A DNA stretch of 64,000 bases, from the NCBI GenBank assembly GCA_945903465.1, contig CAMDOF010000023.1, positions 1 through 64,000 on the forward strand, written 5' to 3'. A model generated the notes under the pieces. The model saw nothing but the letters and a program-made list of their open reading frames with translations. It was not told the DNA's origin and did no database searches. This DNA is from Opitutus sp. GAS368 (GTDB lineage Bacteria; Verrucomicrobiota; Verrucomicrobiia; Opitutales; Opitutaceae). Positions 34,770 through 45,261 of this stretch are shown here, one piece after another. Position 1 is the first letter of the stretch, and every line of letters begins with the position of its first letter. Both the position numbers and the translations under genes were made by a program.

Positions 34770-36833
34770 TCACGAGGCACTCCCGCTCGGTGCTGCGCGG
34801 CACTGCTCAATCACCGCCTTCAGCTCCTCGACCCGCACGGGTTTGGAAATATAGTCGTCCATCCCTGCCGCTAAACATTTTTCCCGATCACTCTGGAGGG
34901 CGTTTCCTGTCATCGCCACAATGCGCGGGCGAAGGCGATCCGTGCCCGCCCATTTGTCACAAATCCGCCGCGCCGCCTCGTAGCCATCCATCTTGGGCAT
35001 CCGCACATCGAGAAAGATAAGATCATAAACCTTGGCTTCGAGCGCGGCAAGCGCCTCTTCCCCATTGCCCGCGACGTCCGCCTGGTAACCCAGCCGCTGC
35101 AACATCATCACGCCCACCATCTGATTGATCGCGACATCATCGACTAATAAGATCCGCAGAGGGAAACGCGCCGCGAGCGAATCGGCGAAGGGCGTCGCCG
35201 CCGGCGGGCGTTTAACGCGAGCCGGCAGACTCACCACGCAGCTCACCATCGCCTCCAACAATTGAGCCGGCCGCAGGGGTTTAACCACCACCACCGGCAT
35301 ACCCGCCGCGCTCACCTCTTCTGCGCGCAATCGGCGCAATGCCATGAGCAAAACGGCGGCGGCGCCCGCGTTAGCCCGCAGACGCGCGACCCCAGCGGCC
35401 ACCTCGGAACCAAAGAAGCCAGTATCCAAAACTAATAAATCATAGCACGCCCCAGGAACCGCCAACGCCGCGGTCGCCGCCACCAGGCTCGGTACCTCCG
35501 TCAAAAGCAGCCCCCAAACCGCGGCATACTGGGCAAAGGCCCGGCACTGGGCAGCGTTCGCCTCCACCAATAACACGCGCTTGCCCCGTAACATCGCAGG
35601 GGCCTGGCTCCAGGCAGGCAGCGCAAAATCATTCTGGCCCACCAGCACATTGAAATTAAATTTCGACCCGCGGCCCCCCTCACTCTCGACCCAAATACGA
35701 CCACCCATCAACTCCGCCAGCCGCTTACAAATCGCCAAGCCCAAGCCCGTGCCGCCGAATTGCCGCGTGGTCGAACTGTCAACTTGGCTAAAACTTTGAA
35801 AGAGCCGGTCCTGCTTTTCTCGCGGAATACCCAAGCCAGTATCCGCCACCGAAAAATGAAGAACGCGCTCGCCCGTTTTGGCGCCCGCACTCGCACCCAC
35901 CGAGACGACCACTTCTCCCCGCGCCGTAAACTTAACCGCATTACCAATCAGATTTACCAATATCTGACGCAGCCGCGTGATATCACCGACCACCATCGTC
36001 GGCGTGCTTGGTTCAAGTAGGACGACCATATCGAGTTCCTTTTCCGCCGCCTTAAACGCCAGCAACTGCATCGCTTCTTCGACGCATAACCGCAGGTCAA
36101 ACCCGCGCGTCTCTAACTCAATCATCCCAGACTCAATTTTTGAAAAATCTAAAATATCGTTGATAATCGCGAGCAGACTATCGCCCGAATTCTTGATCAT
36201 TTCCGCGATCGCCCGTTGCTCACCCGTCAAATCCGTATCGAACAAGAGCGTCGTCATACCAATGACCCCATTCATCGGAGTGCGAATCTCGTGACTCATG
36301 TTCGCCAGAAAATCCGACTTCGCGAGCGTCGCTTTCTCGAGTTTCTGATTTAGCGAAATGAGGTCGATATTACGCTCCGCGAGCTGGTGTTCGCTTTGGC
36401 GAAGCGCTCGAAAAGCTTCATCGCGCTGCCGGGCGTTGATCAATGATTCCGAGTGAAAACGCACCCGCGCGATCAACTCGACCTGATCGGGCAGCTTAAC
36501 CAGATAATCGCTCGCCCCGAGGGCAAAAGCGCGCGCCTTGACCTTCGGGTCTTCCTTCGTCGAAAGCACGATCACAGGGACATCGCGAGTAAGCGGGTCT
36601 GCCCGATATTGCTGCAACAAGTCAAACCCATCGATTCCCGGCATGATCAGATCCTGCAAAATAACCGTCGGCTTAAGCGTTTGCGCGAGCGCCACCGCTT
36701 GCCGTGGATCCTGGCAATAATGAAACGCCAGACCACTCAACTCCGCGAGACTGCGGCGCACGGCCTCAGCCACAATCGCCTGATCATCGACCAGCAGGAC
36801 AATCATGGAAAACGGCGGCTCGCGATCATTCAT
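34770..36833 (-). CDS. WspR-like receiver fused to hybrid histidine kinase (REC-HisKA-HATPase-degenerate REC-REC)
   Basis: 687 residues. Residues 10-130 are a receiver closely resembling that of Pseudomonas Wsp[39 protein letters not shown] (phosphoacceptor Asp61) and [20 protein letters not shown]. The WspR linker [18 protein letters not shown] (about 134-150) is also kept. Where WspR has GGDEF, this protein has HisKA ([20 protein letters not shown], His181), HATPase ([14 protein letters not shown] and [17 protein letters not shown]), a degenerate receiver ([13 protein letters not shown]) and a full receiver (Asp about 609 in [18 protein letters not shown]). There is no HPt and no GGDEF. It lies 15 nt after wspF in the operon. 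The likely role is to receive phosphate from WspE and pass the signal to an HPt protein; this is inference. Confidence 0.92.
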   Translation of the reverse strand: MNDREPPFSMIVLLVDDQAIVAEAVRRSLAELSGLAFHYCQDPRQAVALAQTLKPTVILQDLIMPGIDGFDLLQQYRADPLTRDVPVIVLSTKEDPKVKARAFALGASDYLVKLPDQVELIARVRFHSESLINARQRDEAFRALRQSEHQLAERNIDLISLNQKLEKATLAKSDFLANMSHEIRTPMNGVIGMTTLLFDTDLTGEQRAIAEMIKNSGDSLLAIINDILDFSKIESGMIELETRGFDLRLCVEEAMQLLAFKAAEKELDMVVLLEPSTPTMVVGDITRLRQILVNLIGNAVKFTARGEVVVSVGASAGAKTGERVLHFSVADTGLGIPREKQDRLFQSFSQVDSSTTRQFGGTGLGLAICKRLAELMGGRIWVESEGGRGSKFNFNVLVGQNDFALPAWSQAPAMLRGKRVLLVEANAAQCRAFAQYAAVWGLLLTEVPSLVAATAALAVPGACYDLLVLDTGFFGSEVAAGVARLRANAGAAAVLLMALRRLRAEEVSAAGMPVVVVKPLRPAQLLEAMVSCVVSLPARVKRPPAATPFADSLAARFPLRILLVDDVAINQMVGVMMLQRLGYQADVAGNGEEALAALEAKVYDLIFLDVRMPKMDGYEAARRICDKWAGTDRLRPRIVAMTGNALQSDREKCLAAGMDDYISKPVRVEELKAVIEQCRAAPSGSAS

Positions 36834-36848
36834 CAGGGAAGGCTGACT

Positions 36849-37877
36849 TTAGGCGGATCGACTCTGCGAAAGCAACTGCTGCACGGCAGGCCCGATTTGA
36901 TTGAGCGGCAACACGGCATCGGCGGCCCCGAGCTCAGCGGCAGCTTTAGGCATACCAAAAACCGCACTCGTGGCGCCGTCCTGGGCAAAGGTGGCAAAGC
37001 GGGCGTCCCGCATTTTCCGCAAGCCGCGCGCGCCGTCTTGACCCATCCCAGTGAGAATCACCCCCACCGCCGGCCCCTTCCAATACGCCGCGATACTCGC
37101 GAAACATTCATCAACCGATGGTCGATAAAAATAATCCGCCGGCTCGCGACGGTAGCCTAACGTACTTCGCGAGTTGAGCACCAAATGGTCCCCTTTGCCG
37201 GGGAGTAACACCGTGCCAGGGGTTAAGGAGTCACCCTCTCGGGCCAGACGAACCTGCAGCGGGGTTTGATCACCGAGCCACGCCGCCAATCCGGGCGCGA
37301 AACTTTCGTCAAGGTGTTGAATGACCAGAAACGCCGCCGCGGTGTCCGCCGGAAAATACTTTAAAACCGTGGCGAGCGCCGAAGGGCCGCCCGCCGAGGC
37401 GCCCAGCGCGACCAACCAGGGGAGGCCGCCCGAGGAGGATCGCTCCGTCGCAGGAAAAAACCGCGACGTCGTCGGCACCACCACCGGCCGCGTGGGCCCA
37501 ATCAGCCGACCCAGGGCCGTAATCTTCGCCAACAAGACGGCCGCACCCGCCCCAGTCAGCTCGGGGGTATTCACCGCATCCAAGGCCCCCGCACCCAACG
37601 CATCAAACACTCGGCCCGTTGATCCTTCAACTGTCGCGGTCACCACCAAAATCGCACACGGACTTTCCGCCATAATCCGCCGCGTCGCCTCGACCCCGTC
37701 CATGATCGGCATGATCAAATCCATCAGAATAAGATCAGGACGGGCTAACGCGCACTGGCGGACCGCTTCGGCCCCGTCCGCGGCCGTCCAAATCACCTGA
37801 TGCTGCGGCGCGCGCCCCAGCACTCGGCGCAACGCCTCAACCGCCATCCCCAAATCGTTTACCAGCGCGATCCTCAT
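36849..37877 (-). CDS. wspF: WspF-like CheB methylesterase
   Basis: 342 residues. Receiver domain 1-120 (RIALVNDLGMAVEALRRVLG; phosphoacceptor Asp53 in ILMDLIMPIMDGVEATRRIM). The esterase domain about 150-340 has the catalytic triad: Ser161 in LGASAGGPSAL, His188 in VIQHLDESF and Asp281 in ILTGMGQDGARGL. The opening RVLGRAPQHQVIWTAADGAEA is very like WspF of Pseudomonas, which resets WspA methylation. It overlaps wspE by 4 nt (translational coupling). In Pseudomonas, loss of WspF locks the pathway on; no such damage is visible here. Confidence 0.93.
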   Translation of the reverse strand: MRIALVNDLGMAVEALRRVLGRAPQHQVIWTAADGAEAVRQCALARPDLILMDLIMPIMDGVEATRRIMAESPCAILVVTATVEGSTGRVFDALGAGALDAVNTPELTGAGAAVLLAKITALGRLIGPTRPVVVPTTSRFFPATERSSSGGLPWLVALGASAGGPSALATVLKYFPADTAAAFLVIQHLDESFAPGLAAWLGDQTPLQVRLAREGDSLTPGTVLLPGKGDHLVLNSRSTLGYRREPADYFYRPSVDECFASIAAYWKGPAVGVILTGMGQDGARGLRKMRDARFATFAQDGATSAVFGMPKAAAELGAADAVLPLNQIGPAVQQLLSQSRSA

Positions 37878-40243
37878 GACCCGGCCTCCGATCCGCTCAC
37901 CGCGTCTCCGATCAAATCACGCACCGCGTCAAGCATCGTGTCATCGTGGAAGCTGCCCTTCGTAAGATAATAATCCGCACCCGCATCCAGCCCTCGCCGC
38001 CGATCCTCTTCGCGATCTTTGTAAGAAACAATCATCACCGGAAGCGCCCTCAACTTCGCATCCTGCTTGATCAACGTGGTCAACTCCACCCCATCCAGCC
38101 GAGGCATATCGACATCCGTAATAACCAAATCGTAAACGCCGGTTCTCACCGCATTCCATCCCTCCATCCCATCGACCGCAATTTGTACGGCATAACCGCG
38201 CCCTTCCAAAAGCTTTCGCTCAAGCTCGCGTACCGTGAGCGAATCGTCGACGACAAGAATCCGCTTCGGTGTCACCGCGTGGGCCGCGGTCGTCGTCAGC
38301 ACCCCGCCAAGCACCGCTCCCGCCGCGATTTTTTCCACCGAACCCACAAAGTCTTCCATATCGATAATCAGCACCGGCGCGCCATCCTCCATCACGCTCC
38401 CTGCGGAGATATCCTTGATCTTTCCCAACCGAGGATCAAGTGCCTGGACGACGCACTCGCGCTCACCCAAAAAACGGTCCACGACCACTCCAAACTGCCG
38501 CGCGCCCTCCCCCACGACCACCACCGAGAGCGCCCCAGCCCGCGGCGTGCCGCTCTGGCCCAAAACCTGAAAAGCATTCACCAATCCTGTCCGCCGCCCT
38601 TCAAATGCAAAATGGGCCCTCCCCTCGGTCGAGGCCACTGCGCTCTCCGCCAACCGCAACGTATGCGCGATAAAACCCAGCGGCATCGCGTACGGTTCCC
38701 CCGCCACTTCCACCAGCAGCGCGCGGACCACCGAGAGCGTCAACGGCAACTGGATTTGGCATTGCATACCTTGCCCCACCACCGAAACCGCCCGCACCGT
38801 CCCCCGCACCGCCTTCACCATACTTTGCACCACATCAAGCCCGACCCCACGGCCCGAAATTTCCGTCACCGTCTCCCGCAGCGTAAATCCAGGCAAAAAA
38901 AGAAATTCCAGTAGTTCAACCTCACTGAGACGCGGCGCCACCTCAGCACTTACCAGGTTTTTGCGAACAACGGCCGCCCGTATCATGGCGGGATCGACGC
39001 CGCTCCCGTCGTCACGCACTGAGACCCACAACCGACCTGCCCGATGCCGCGCTTCGAGCGTGACCGTGCCCTCCGCGGGTTTCCCCGCCGCCAATCGCAC
39101 CTCTGGTAACTCGATCCCATGATCCACCGCGTTGCGGACCAAATGCCCCAGCGGCGCCTCTAACTTGGCCAACACTTCGCGATCCACTTGAGTTCCTTCC
39201 CCGATCATTTCCAACCGCACCTCTTTGCCCAGCGACCGCGCAATATCACGCACCATCCGCGCCAACCCACCCACCCCATCAGAAAACGGCCGCATCCGCA
39301 CCGCGAGCGCCTCGCCATAAAGCCGCTGCGCCAAACCAGCCGATCTCCGCTCATGCGTTTCCAGCTCTTCCAGCCGACCCGCCAAATGCTCACGACAATG
39401 CTCCAAGCATTCCTGCGCCTCCGCCAGTGACTCCCGAATGCGCAGATCCGATTCCCCCGCGTACAAACGAGCCCGCAGTCTAAAAAGGGTCCGGTCAAGT
39501 TCACTGTGAAAACGCTTCAAACGAGAAACCGAAGCCCCAAACGGACGGATCCACCGGGAGGCCACCAGCGACTCACTCGCCAGACCGAGCAGCCGGTTGA
39601 GATTTTCCGCCGTAACTCGTAACGTCGGCACCTCTGGCGTTTCTCCCCGCTCCGTCACTTCGAGACGCTTGGGCCGTCTCCATTCCATCGATCCAGCCTT
39701 TTCTGCGACAAGACCCCTCCCTGGTTCATCGCTCACCAACGGAGCCGACCGGGCCGGGCCCGCCGCCGACCGCTCCTGCTCTGGAAAATTACCCCCGCAC
39801 CCCACCCCGTTCCCCTCATCGGCCCGCCCCGCCACCGCCGTCGCGGACACGCTCACCGTCCTCAAGCGGCGAATCCATTCAACCGCAGCTCCAGCGTCAG
39901 CCTCGGCCCAAATGGGCAGGTCGGTCTCCGGCGCTTGCGCAATCCGCGCCAGTAAATCAACCCCACTCAAAAGTTGATCGACCATCGCGCGACCCAGCAC
40001 CACTTCGCCCCGCTGCGCCGCTACCAAACAATCCTCCATCGCGTGCGTCACCGCCACCACTGCGCCGATCCCCACAATCCGCCCAGCACCTTTCAGCGAA
40101 TGCGCCGCCCGCATGATCTCCTCCAGCGAGTTCGTCTCACCACGCTCCGACGCCAGCAACCCTTCGGTCAATATCGCAAGCTGACTTTCCGCCTCCATTC
40201 GAAAGAGCTCGAGCAACGACATATCTTTCAGGTGCTCGTTCAT
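37874..40243 (-). CDS. wspE: WspE-like hybrid CheA histidine kinase (HPt-CheA-CheW-REC)
   Basis: 789 residues. The HPt domain (1-110) has the phosphorylated His48 in EIMRAAHSLKGAGRIVGIG. A linker, a dimerisation helix region and the ATPase domain follow (LGHLVRNAVDHGIELPEVR N-box; VRDDGSGVDPAMI G1; GRGVGLDVVQSMV G2). A CheW-like domain (about 510-640, QCQIQLPLTLSVVRALLVEV...) and a C-terminal receiver (about 660-780: RILVVDDSLTVRELERKLLE, Asp in DLVITDVDMPRLDGVELT) complete the chain. This is the WspE/FrzE arrangement: the kinase both phosphorylates the output receiver and has its own phosphate sink. It overlaps wspD and wspF by 4 nt each. Confidence 0.94.
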   Translation of the reverse strand: MNEHLKDMSLLELFRMEAESQLAILTEGLLASERGETNSLEEIMRAAHSLKGAGRIVGIGAVVAVTHAMEDCLVAAQRGEVVLGRAMVDQLLSGVDLLARIAQAPETDLPIWAEADAGAAVEWIRRLRTVSVSATAVAGRADEGNGVGCGGNFPEQERSAAGPARSAPLVSDEPGRGLVAEKAGSMEWRRPKRLEVTERGETPEVPTLRVTAENLNRLLGLASESLVASRWIRPFGASVSRLKRFHSELDRTLFRLRARLYAGESDLRIRESLAEAQECLEHCREHLAGRLEELETHERRSAGLAQRLYGEALAVRMRPFSDGVGGLARMVRDIARSLGKEVRLEMIGEGTQVDREVLAKLEAPLGHLVRNAVDHGIELPEVRLAAGKPAEGTVTLEARHRAGRLWVSVRDDGSGVDPAMIRAAVVRKNLVSAEVAPRLSEVELLEFLFLPGFTLRETVTEISGRGVGLDVVQSMVKAVRGTVRAVSVVGQGMQCQIQLPLTLSVVRALLVEVAGEPYAMPLGFIAHTLRLAESAVASTEGRAHFAFEGRRTGLVNAFQVLGQSGTPRAGALSVVVVGEGARQFGVVVDRFLGERECVVQALDPRLGKIKDISAGSVMEDGAPVLIIDMEDFVGSVEKIAAGAVLGGVLTTTAAHAVTPKRILVVDDSLTVRELERKLLEGRGYAVQIAVDGMEGWNAVRTGVYDLVITDVDMPRLDGVELTTLIKQDAKLRALPVMIVSYKDREEDRRRGLDAGADYYLTKGSFHDDTMLDAVRDLIGDAVSGSEAGS

Positions 40244-40899
40244 AGCAGGCTGCGGCTCAGCCGATAAAACAACCCTTGATCATCAAGCACCCCCACCGAG
40301 CGCCCGCGCCACTCAAGCATCCCCCTCGTAATCGCCGCCGGCGCATACCAAAGGGTCGCCGGAACCGAGCTGATCTCCGCTTCGTCAAATCGATACAACC
40401 CCGCAACCTCATCCACTAAAAAAACAAACTGCTCGCGCTCACGACTCACCACACCCAAACGGGCCAAACCGGTCGGCGTGGCGCTTGGCTCACCGGCCAG
40501 ACCCAGCGCGGCCGCGAGCGAGACACACACCAAGAGTTCACCTCGAATATTCACCACGCCCACCACCACCCCCTCCCGGCGATGGGGGAGAGAGTGCACC
40601 GGTCGCACCGATGCCACTTCACGAAAAACGGTGGTCGCCAGCGCCAGCCATTCGCGGCCAAGGCGAAAAATCACCACGGACAACTCAGCGAGCTGGATCT
40701 TTTTTTTCGGCACCGCATAACGCCTCGCCGCTTCTAAAAGATAAGCGTCCGAGACTTCAGCCTCAAGCAAACGGGCGGCGCCAGCGGAATACACCGGGCA
40801 ATTTCGGCAATGCACATGGACGCTTAGCTGGGCGCACGTCCGGTCTCCAAACGTGCCAATCTTCCGCCAACAATCTCCGGCATTTATCGGAAGGTTCAT
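40240..40899 (-). CDS. wspD: WspD-like CheW scaffold protein
   Basis: 219 residues. The first 70 residues include a CxxCP-like element (HVHCRNCPVYSAGAARLLEA) as found in WspD homologues. The rest is a CheW fold (VVIFRLGREWLALATTVFRE, VRPVHSLPHRREGVVVGVVN, GELLVCVSLAAALGL, LYRFDEAEISSVPATL). It is one of two CheW-type couplers joining receptor and kinase in this operon, as in Wsp. It overlaps both neighbours by 4 nt. Confidence 0.9.
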   Translation of the reverse strand: MNLPINAGDCWRKIGTFGDRTCAQLSVHVHCRNCPVYSAGAARLLEAEVSDAYLLEAARRYAVPKKKIQLAELSVVIFRLGREWLALATTVFREVASVRPVHSLPHRREGVVVGVVNIRGELLVCVSLAAALGLAGEPSATPTGLARLGVVSREREQFVFLVDEVAGLYRFDEAEISSVPATLWYAPAAITRGMLEWRGRSVGVLDDQGLFYRLSRSLL

Positions 40900-42170
40900 C
40901 GGGCCCCTTTCTTCAGCACACGCTGGGTCCGCTCACGAAAACGACGCGCCTCACCCTTGTGCCCGTTTCTCTCCGCGAGCAACGCGAGGTGCGCCAACAC
41001 GTCGACGCGCTCCGGATCAAGATAAAGCGTTTTCCGAAATAAAAACTCCGCCCGCACCGGATCCCCCGCCGCTTCGGTTAATATCGCCATGAGAAAAAAT
41101 AGCGGAGCAGACGCCCCCTCCCGCCCAAGTAGTTTTTCCCCCAAGATCATCGCCTCTCCCATGTGTCCGCGGTTTGCCATGCGCTCGATTTCTGCGACCA
41201 TCTCACCCAACTCCAAGCGATCGTCGCCTGCCACGGCAGCCGACCTACCAACCTCCCCACCTTGGGACGCAGCCTTTTCACGATCACTCGCGCCAAAAGA
41301 TAAAAATGGACCGGGCAGGCACGGTCGAGTCTCCCTCGGCTTCTCCGGCCGCGCACCCCACCGCACCGGCGCCACGACCCGCCGCTGGAGTAAAAAACCC
41401 GACGGCATGGGCAGCGACGCGTATCCATGTTTAAAGAACAGCACCGACTCGGCCGGCCCCACCGCAAACCAACCATCCGAGACCAACAAACGATCCATCT
41501 TCCGAATCACCTTCGCCTGAGTCGCGCGGTTGAAATAAATCAGCAAATTACGACAAAAAATCGCGTCATACCCAGGCCGACCCAGATGAAAATTTTCAGC
41601 TAGGATATTCCCCCAGTCAAATCGCACCGCGGCACGCAGGTGATCGCGCACCCGCCAATGATCTTCGCCCAGCGGGTCCAGATAACGGTCTCGAAATAAA
41701 AGATCATTCCCACGAAACGAATTAGGACCATAAACGCCGAGACGCGCTTGCTCGAGATTCCGCGGACTAAGATCCACCGCATCAATTTGCACGGAAGAAA
41801 GCGGGTGGCCCGCCATATCCAGAGCCATCGCCAACGAGTACGCCTCTTCACCCGTTGAACAGGGTAAGCTCAGCACCCGCAACGTGGCCCCCGGATGCGC
41901 CTCGCGCCACGCCCCAACAACGTGCCTCCCCAGTGCGTCGAAGGCCGGTCGATCCCGAAAAAACCAGGTCTCCGGCACGATGACTCGATCAATAAACGCG
42001 TGACGCTCCTCCGCGTTCGCCGTCAAACAGGCGAGGTACTCCGCCTCAGTTGGACAAAAAATCGCCCGCATCCGTTCACGGACGACCCGCGCCACCGTCT
42101 CTGCACCGAGCGCCGATGCATCGAGGCCGGCAAATAATTGCAGCCAGGTTTCGATCGCACCTTCGTTCAT
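40896..42170 (-). CDS. wspC: WspC-like CheR methyltransferase with TPR
   Basis: 424 residues. The all-alpha N-terminal part is followed by the SAM-dependent methyltransferase domain (VIVPETWFFRDRPAFDALG; SAM site LRVLSLPCSTGEEAYSLAMA; IDAVDLSPRNLEQAR; IFCRNLLIYF). The C-terminal 120 residues look like TPR helices (MIAEIERMANRGHMGEAMIL-type, LDPERVDVLAHLALLAERNG), which WspC also carries. It methylates the WspA-type receptor, opposing the CheB esterase. It overlaps wspB by 4 nt upstream and wspD by 4 nt downstream. Confidence 0.92.
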   Translation of the reverse strand: MNEGAIETWLQLFAGLDASALGAETVARVVRERMRAIFCPTEAEYLACLTANAEERHAFIDRVIVPETWFFRDRPAFDALGRHVVGAWREAHPGATLRVLSLPCSTGEEAYSLAMALDMAGHPLSSVQIDAVDLSPRNLEQARLGVYGPNSFRGNDLLFRDRYLDPLGEDHWRVRDHLRAAVRFDWGNILAENFHLGRPGYDAIFCRNLLIYFNRATQAKVIRKMDRLLVSDGWFAVGPAESVLFFKHGYASLPMPSGFLLQRRVVAPVRWGARPEKPRETRPCLPGPFLSFGASDREKAASQGGEVGRSAAVAGDDRLELGEMVAEIERMANRGHMGEAMILGEKLLGREGASAPLFFLMAILTEAAGDPVRAEFLFRKTLYLDPERVDVLAHLALLAERNGHKGEARRFRERTQRVLKKGAR

Positions 42171-42664
42171 CCGACCAGTACCCTCATTGGCTCAGGGGGC
42201 GTTACTCCGAACCCCGCTTGAACAGCAACCGCCTCACCGATGCGACCCTCGAGCAACTCAGGTACGTCCACGCGTTGCACCAATCCACGCGCATCTCGCG
42301 CCACCGGCCCGCGGAAACCACCCGTGCCTCGCACCACCCCCGTTGGTAAAAAATCACGGTCCTCAAAACGAATCATCTCCGTCGCCCGTTCCGCCATAAC
42401 TCCGAGACATTCCGCCCCACCCGCCCGCCGCGGATGCTTGACGATGAGCAAACGCGTACTCACGCGACGAGCCGACGGCCGCCCAAGCACGAGCATCGCC
42501 AGATCAATCACCGGCACCGCCGTCCCCCGATAATCAAATAGCCCCACCAAACCCACCGGCGCACCCGGCAATCGCTTGAGCGCCAGCAGGGGCAATACCT
42601 CCACGACATCGAGCGCCGGCAAAACATAACGATCCGCGTCGAGGTGAAATAAAATAAAAAGCAT
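42167..42664 (-). CDS. wspB: WspB-like CheW scaffold protein
   Basis: 165 residues, a stand-alone CheW fold: MLFILFHLDADRYVLPALDV, VEVLPLLALKRLPGAPVGLV, FDYRGTAVPVIDLAMLVLG, RLLIVKHPRR and a C-terminal EGRIGEAVAVQAGFG. It couples the WspA-like receptor to WspE. It lies 27 nt after the receptor gene and overlaps wspC by 4 nt. The second of two couplers in the operon; the pair is a hallmark of Wsp-type clusters. Confidence 0.9.
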   Translation of the reverse strand: MLFILFHLDADRYVLPALDVVEVLPLLALKRLPGAPVGLVGLFDYRGTAVPVIDLAMLVLGRPSARRVSTRLLIVKHPRRAGGAECLGVMAERATEMIRFEDRDFLPTGVVRGTGGFRGPVARDARGLVQRVDVPELLEGRIGEAVAVQAGFGVTPPEPMRVLVG

Positions 42665-42691
42665 AACAATAATATCAGCGACGGCCGGGGC

Positions 42692-44407
42692 TCAGGTGCG
42701 CACTTTAAAGCGCGCAACGCCCGAGCGCAGACCCCTGGCCGCCTCGTCCAACCGACGCACCGTCTCATTACTTTGAGCCAGGGAATCCGCCGTCTGCCGG
42801 GCCGCTTCTCCCAGCTGGGTCAACGCTTGGCTAATCTGCTCCGCTCCCGTCGTCTGCGCCTGCATTCCTTCGCTCACCGAAGTAATGCGGGGCGTGATCG
42901 CCTGTACGTTTCCAATAATCTGCGTCAATTGGTTCGCCACTTTTTCAATGTCGGTGACTCCACGGCGCACCTCCTCGGAAAATTTATCCATCCCCATCAC
43001 CCCCGCCGTCACGGCCGACTGAATCTCTTTCACTAACTGCTCAATGTCGACCGTCGCCGCGGCGGTCTGGTCCGCGAGGCGGCGAATCTCCATCGCCACC
43101 ACCGCGAAGCCCCGCCCATATTCACCGGCCTTTTCCGCTTCAATCGCCGCATTCAATGAGAGCAGATTGGTTTGGTCCGCCACCTTCGCGATCGCCGTAA
43201 CCACCGAGCCAATATTCGCCGCTTTGTCATTGAGGACCGCCAGCCGATCATTAACGCCTCCCGCGGCCGCTGTCACCAGGCGCATCGTCCCCTCCATCCG
43301 GCCCAGCGCCTCTCGTCCGCTATCCGCCAACACCGCCGTCTGACGGGCCCCGTCGCTCACGTGCGCGACACTTTGAGCGAGATCTCGCGACGTCGCCGAA
43401 ATCTCCCGCGACGTCGCCCCAATCTCAGTCGTGGTCGCCGCCACCTGATTAGCCGTCGACTGCTGCTCTTTCGCCGTGGCGGCCACCTCGGTAATTACTG
43501 AAGAAACAATGACGCTCGAGCGCTGGACCTCCGTGACCAACGAGGCCAGTTTTTGCCCCATGGCGGCGAGCGTGTTTCCCATGACGTCGCGCTCCGATTG
43601 GGGCCTAAATTCAGCGGTCAAATCGCCCGAGGCCACGCGGTTGGCGGCTTCACTGAAAGACTGCAGCGAGCCCACGAGCCGCCCAAACGATTGGGTCAAC
43701 TGGCTGATCTCATCTTGGCCGTAGACCTCGGGTAACCGCGCGGTGAGATCGCCACCCGCGAGCACGCCGACGGCGGCGGAAAGTTCCTGCACCGGCCGGG
43801 TTAAGGCACGGGCGAAATACAAAACCGCAATCACGGTGCCGATGAAAATAACGAAGATGAGGCTGAGCGAAAAAAAGCGCTGGTAAGTCGCACGGGTGAT
43901 CCGGTTGGAAATTTGTTTTTCTGATAACCTGTAAAAATTGTCCAAACGCTTATCCAATTCCCAACGTAGCGGTAAATAGGTGATGTTAAAATAAACTCCC
44001 GCCGCGTTCCGATCAGAGCCAAGTAAATCCAGGAGTTTCTTTTTCGTTTTACTTAAGCGGTCTGTTTCGATTTCGCGGATAGCAACCGCCTCCGACCCAA
44101 ATTCCGGCTGATCGCTAACCATCGCTAACAGTTCTTCGATCGTTTTGGAAATATGGGCATCCGCGGCAACGAGTCGCTGCTGCTCGATCTGGCTCAACGG
44201 ATCGAGGAGCAAGCCCCGCAACGCATCGGTCACCTTCAATGCATCAAAACGAATCAACGTGGAAAGTTTGTCGACCTGCTCACGCTGCCGGTTGGCGCCT
44301 TCTTCGATTTGCAGCGTAAAATGAAAGAAGCTAAACCCCCCGGCGAGGGCGAGCATCACGATGCCAAAGAAGGCGTATAAACGCTGGGCGATAGTCCAGG
44401 ATTTCAT
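42692..44407 (-). CDS. wspA: WspA-like methyl-accepting chemoreceptor
   Basis: About 571 residues from the ATG at 44407 ([20 protein letters not shown]); the frame from 44440 adds 11 residues. Membrane helix 1 at about 8-29, periplasmic part about 30-185, helix 2 about 188-208 ([20 protein letters not shown]), HAMP about 209-262, then the signalling helices. The hairpin tip [20 protein letters not shown] and [20 protein letters not shown] are the trademark of this receptor class, and [16 protein letters not shown] matches WspA strongly. WspA senses surface contact or envelope stress in Pseudomonas and forms lateral clusters. It is the first gene of the operon; the promoter should lie in 44408-44766. 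Confidence 0.93.
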   Translation of the reverse strand: MKSWTIAQRLYAFFGIVMLALAGGFSFFHFTLQIEEGANRQREQVDKLSTLIRFDALKVTDALRGLLLDPLSQIEQQRLVAADAHISKTIEELLAMVSDQPEFGSEAVAIREIETDRLSKTKKKLLDLLGSDRNAAGVYFNITYLPLRWELDKRLDNFYRLSEKQISNRITRATYQRFFSLSLIFVIFIGTVIAVLYFARALTRPVQELSAAVGVLAGGDLTARLPEVYGQDEISQLTQSFGRLVGSLQSFSEAANRVASGDLTAEFRPQSERDVMGNTLAAMGQKLASLVTEVQRSSVIVSSVITEVAATAKEQQSTANQVAATTTEIGATSREISATSRDLAQSVAHVSDGARQTAVLADSGREALGRMEGTMRLVTAAAGGVNDRLAVLNDKAANIGSVVTAIAKVADQTNLLSLNAAIEAEKAGEYGRGFAVVAMEIRRLADQTAAATVDIEQLVKEIQSAVTAGVMGMDKFSEEVRRGVTDIEKVANQLTQIIGNVQAITPRITSVSEGMQAQTTGAEQISQALTQLGEAARQTADSLAQSNETVRRLDEAARGLRSGVARFKVRT

Positions 44408-44766
44408 AAAAGGAACCAGAGTTAAATTGAATGATGACATGAAGTAAAACCCCTAAAAGGGACGCGCAGACGGCCTCGCCATCTCAGGTATGGACTCAGC
44501 TGCGGGCATGGCGGGTAATTTTCTAGAGCCCCCCACAGCCGAGCCCATCGCCGACCACGCCGAGCAGGCCCCTGCGGGCGAACCAAAGGCCCGCTGGTCA
44601 CGCGCCTCCAGCAACCACTCCGAGATCGCGCCGAGCGACCACCTCAGCCTCAACCTCGAGCACGCCCCAAGCAACCGCCGGCCCCACCGCGCCCACCGCG
44701 CGGTCGGGGCCCAAGCAACGACGCGAAATCCATCGCCCCAAATTGAGCGCAGCCCACGCTACTGGT
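44408..44766. other. Divergent promoter region between wspA and GNAT gene
   Basis: About 360 bp. Frames present are shadows rich in Ala/Pro/Arg. No riboswitch or clear operator was recognised by eye. Confidence 0.5.
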
Positions 44767-45261
44767 ATGTCTACGATCATCCGCGCGGCGACTTCGGCCG
44801 ACGTCCCCCTCATTCTTACCTTCATTCGGCACCTTGCCCAATTTGAAAACCTCAGCGACCAAGTCGAAGCGACCGAAGCACGTCTGCTCACAACATTATT
44901 TCCAGAAAAGGCCACGCCCCACGCCGAATGCGTACTCGCGTTTGCAGGAGAACAACCGGCTGGATTCGCAATTTTTTTTACAAATTACTCCACGTTTCTA
45001 GCTGCGCCCGGAATTCACTTGGAGGATTTATTTGTGGAACCAACCTTGCGCCGCCAAGGGATCGGCCAAGCCCTGCTCCGCCATCTCGGCGCACTCGCAG
45101 CGGCCCGCGGCTGTCTCCGCATAGAATGGCTCGTCCTCGACTGGAACCTACCTGCCCTCAATTTCTATCGCGCGCTCGGAGCGCAACCCCTGCGCGAGTG
45201 GCACCTTTGCCGGATCGACGGTTCCGCCCTGGCTGCATTGAACCAGGAATTTACCCTTTAA
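44767..45261 (+). CDS. GNAT-family N-acetyltransferase
   Basis: 164 residues from the ATG at 44767 (MSTIIRAATSADVPLIL). GNAT motif A is complete: GIHLEDLFVEPTLRRQGIGQ followed by ALLRHLGALAAARGC. The motif B region is WLVLDWNLPALNFYRALGAQ. Family features resemble diamine or spermidine N-acetyltransferases (SAT type: IHLEDLFV, W-NLPAL-FY). It transfers acetyl from acetyl-CoA to a primary amine. It is divergent from wspA and may be unrelated to it. The upstream GTG-type start at 44743 is possible but less likely. Confidence 0.85.
   Translation: MSTIIRAATSADVPLILTFIRHLAQFENLSDQVEATEARLLTTLFPEKATPHAECVLAFAGEQPAGFAIFFTNYSTFLAAPGIHLEDLFVEPTLRRQGIGQALLRHLGALAAARGCLRIEWLVLDWNLPALNFYRALGAQPLREWHLCRIDGSALAALNQEFTL

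Noticed and set aside
34770-36833. Ordinary hybrid kinase unrelated to Wsp
   Set aside because: Receiver and linker match WspR in sequence and the gene follows wspF by 15 nt.
37946-38914. 322-codon + strand frame inside wspE
   Set aside because: Antisense shadow; His/Arg/Pro-rich translation.
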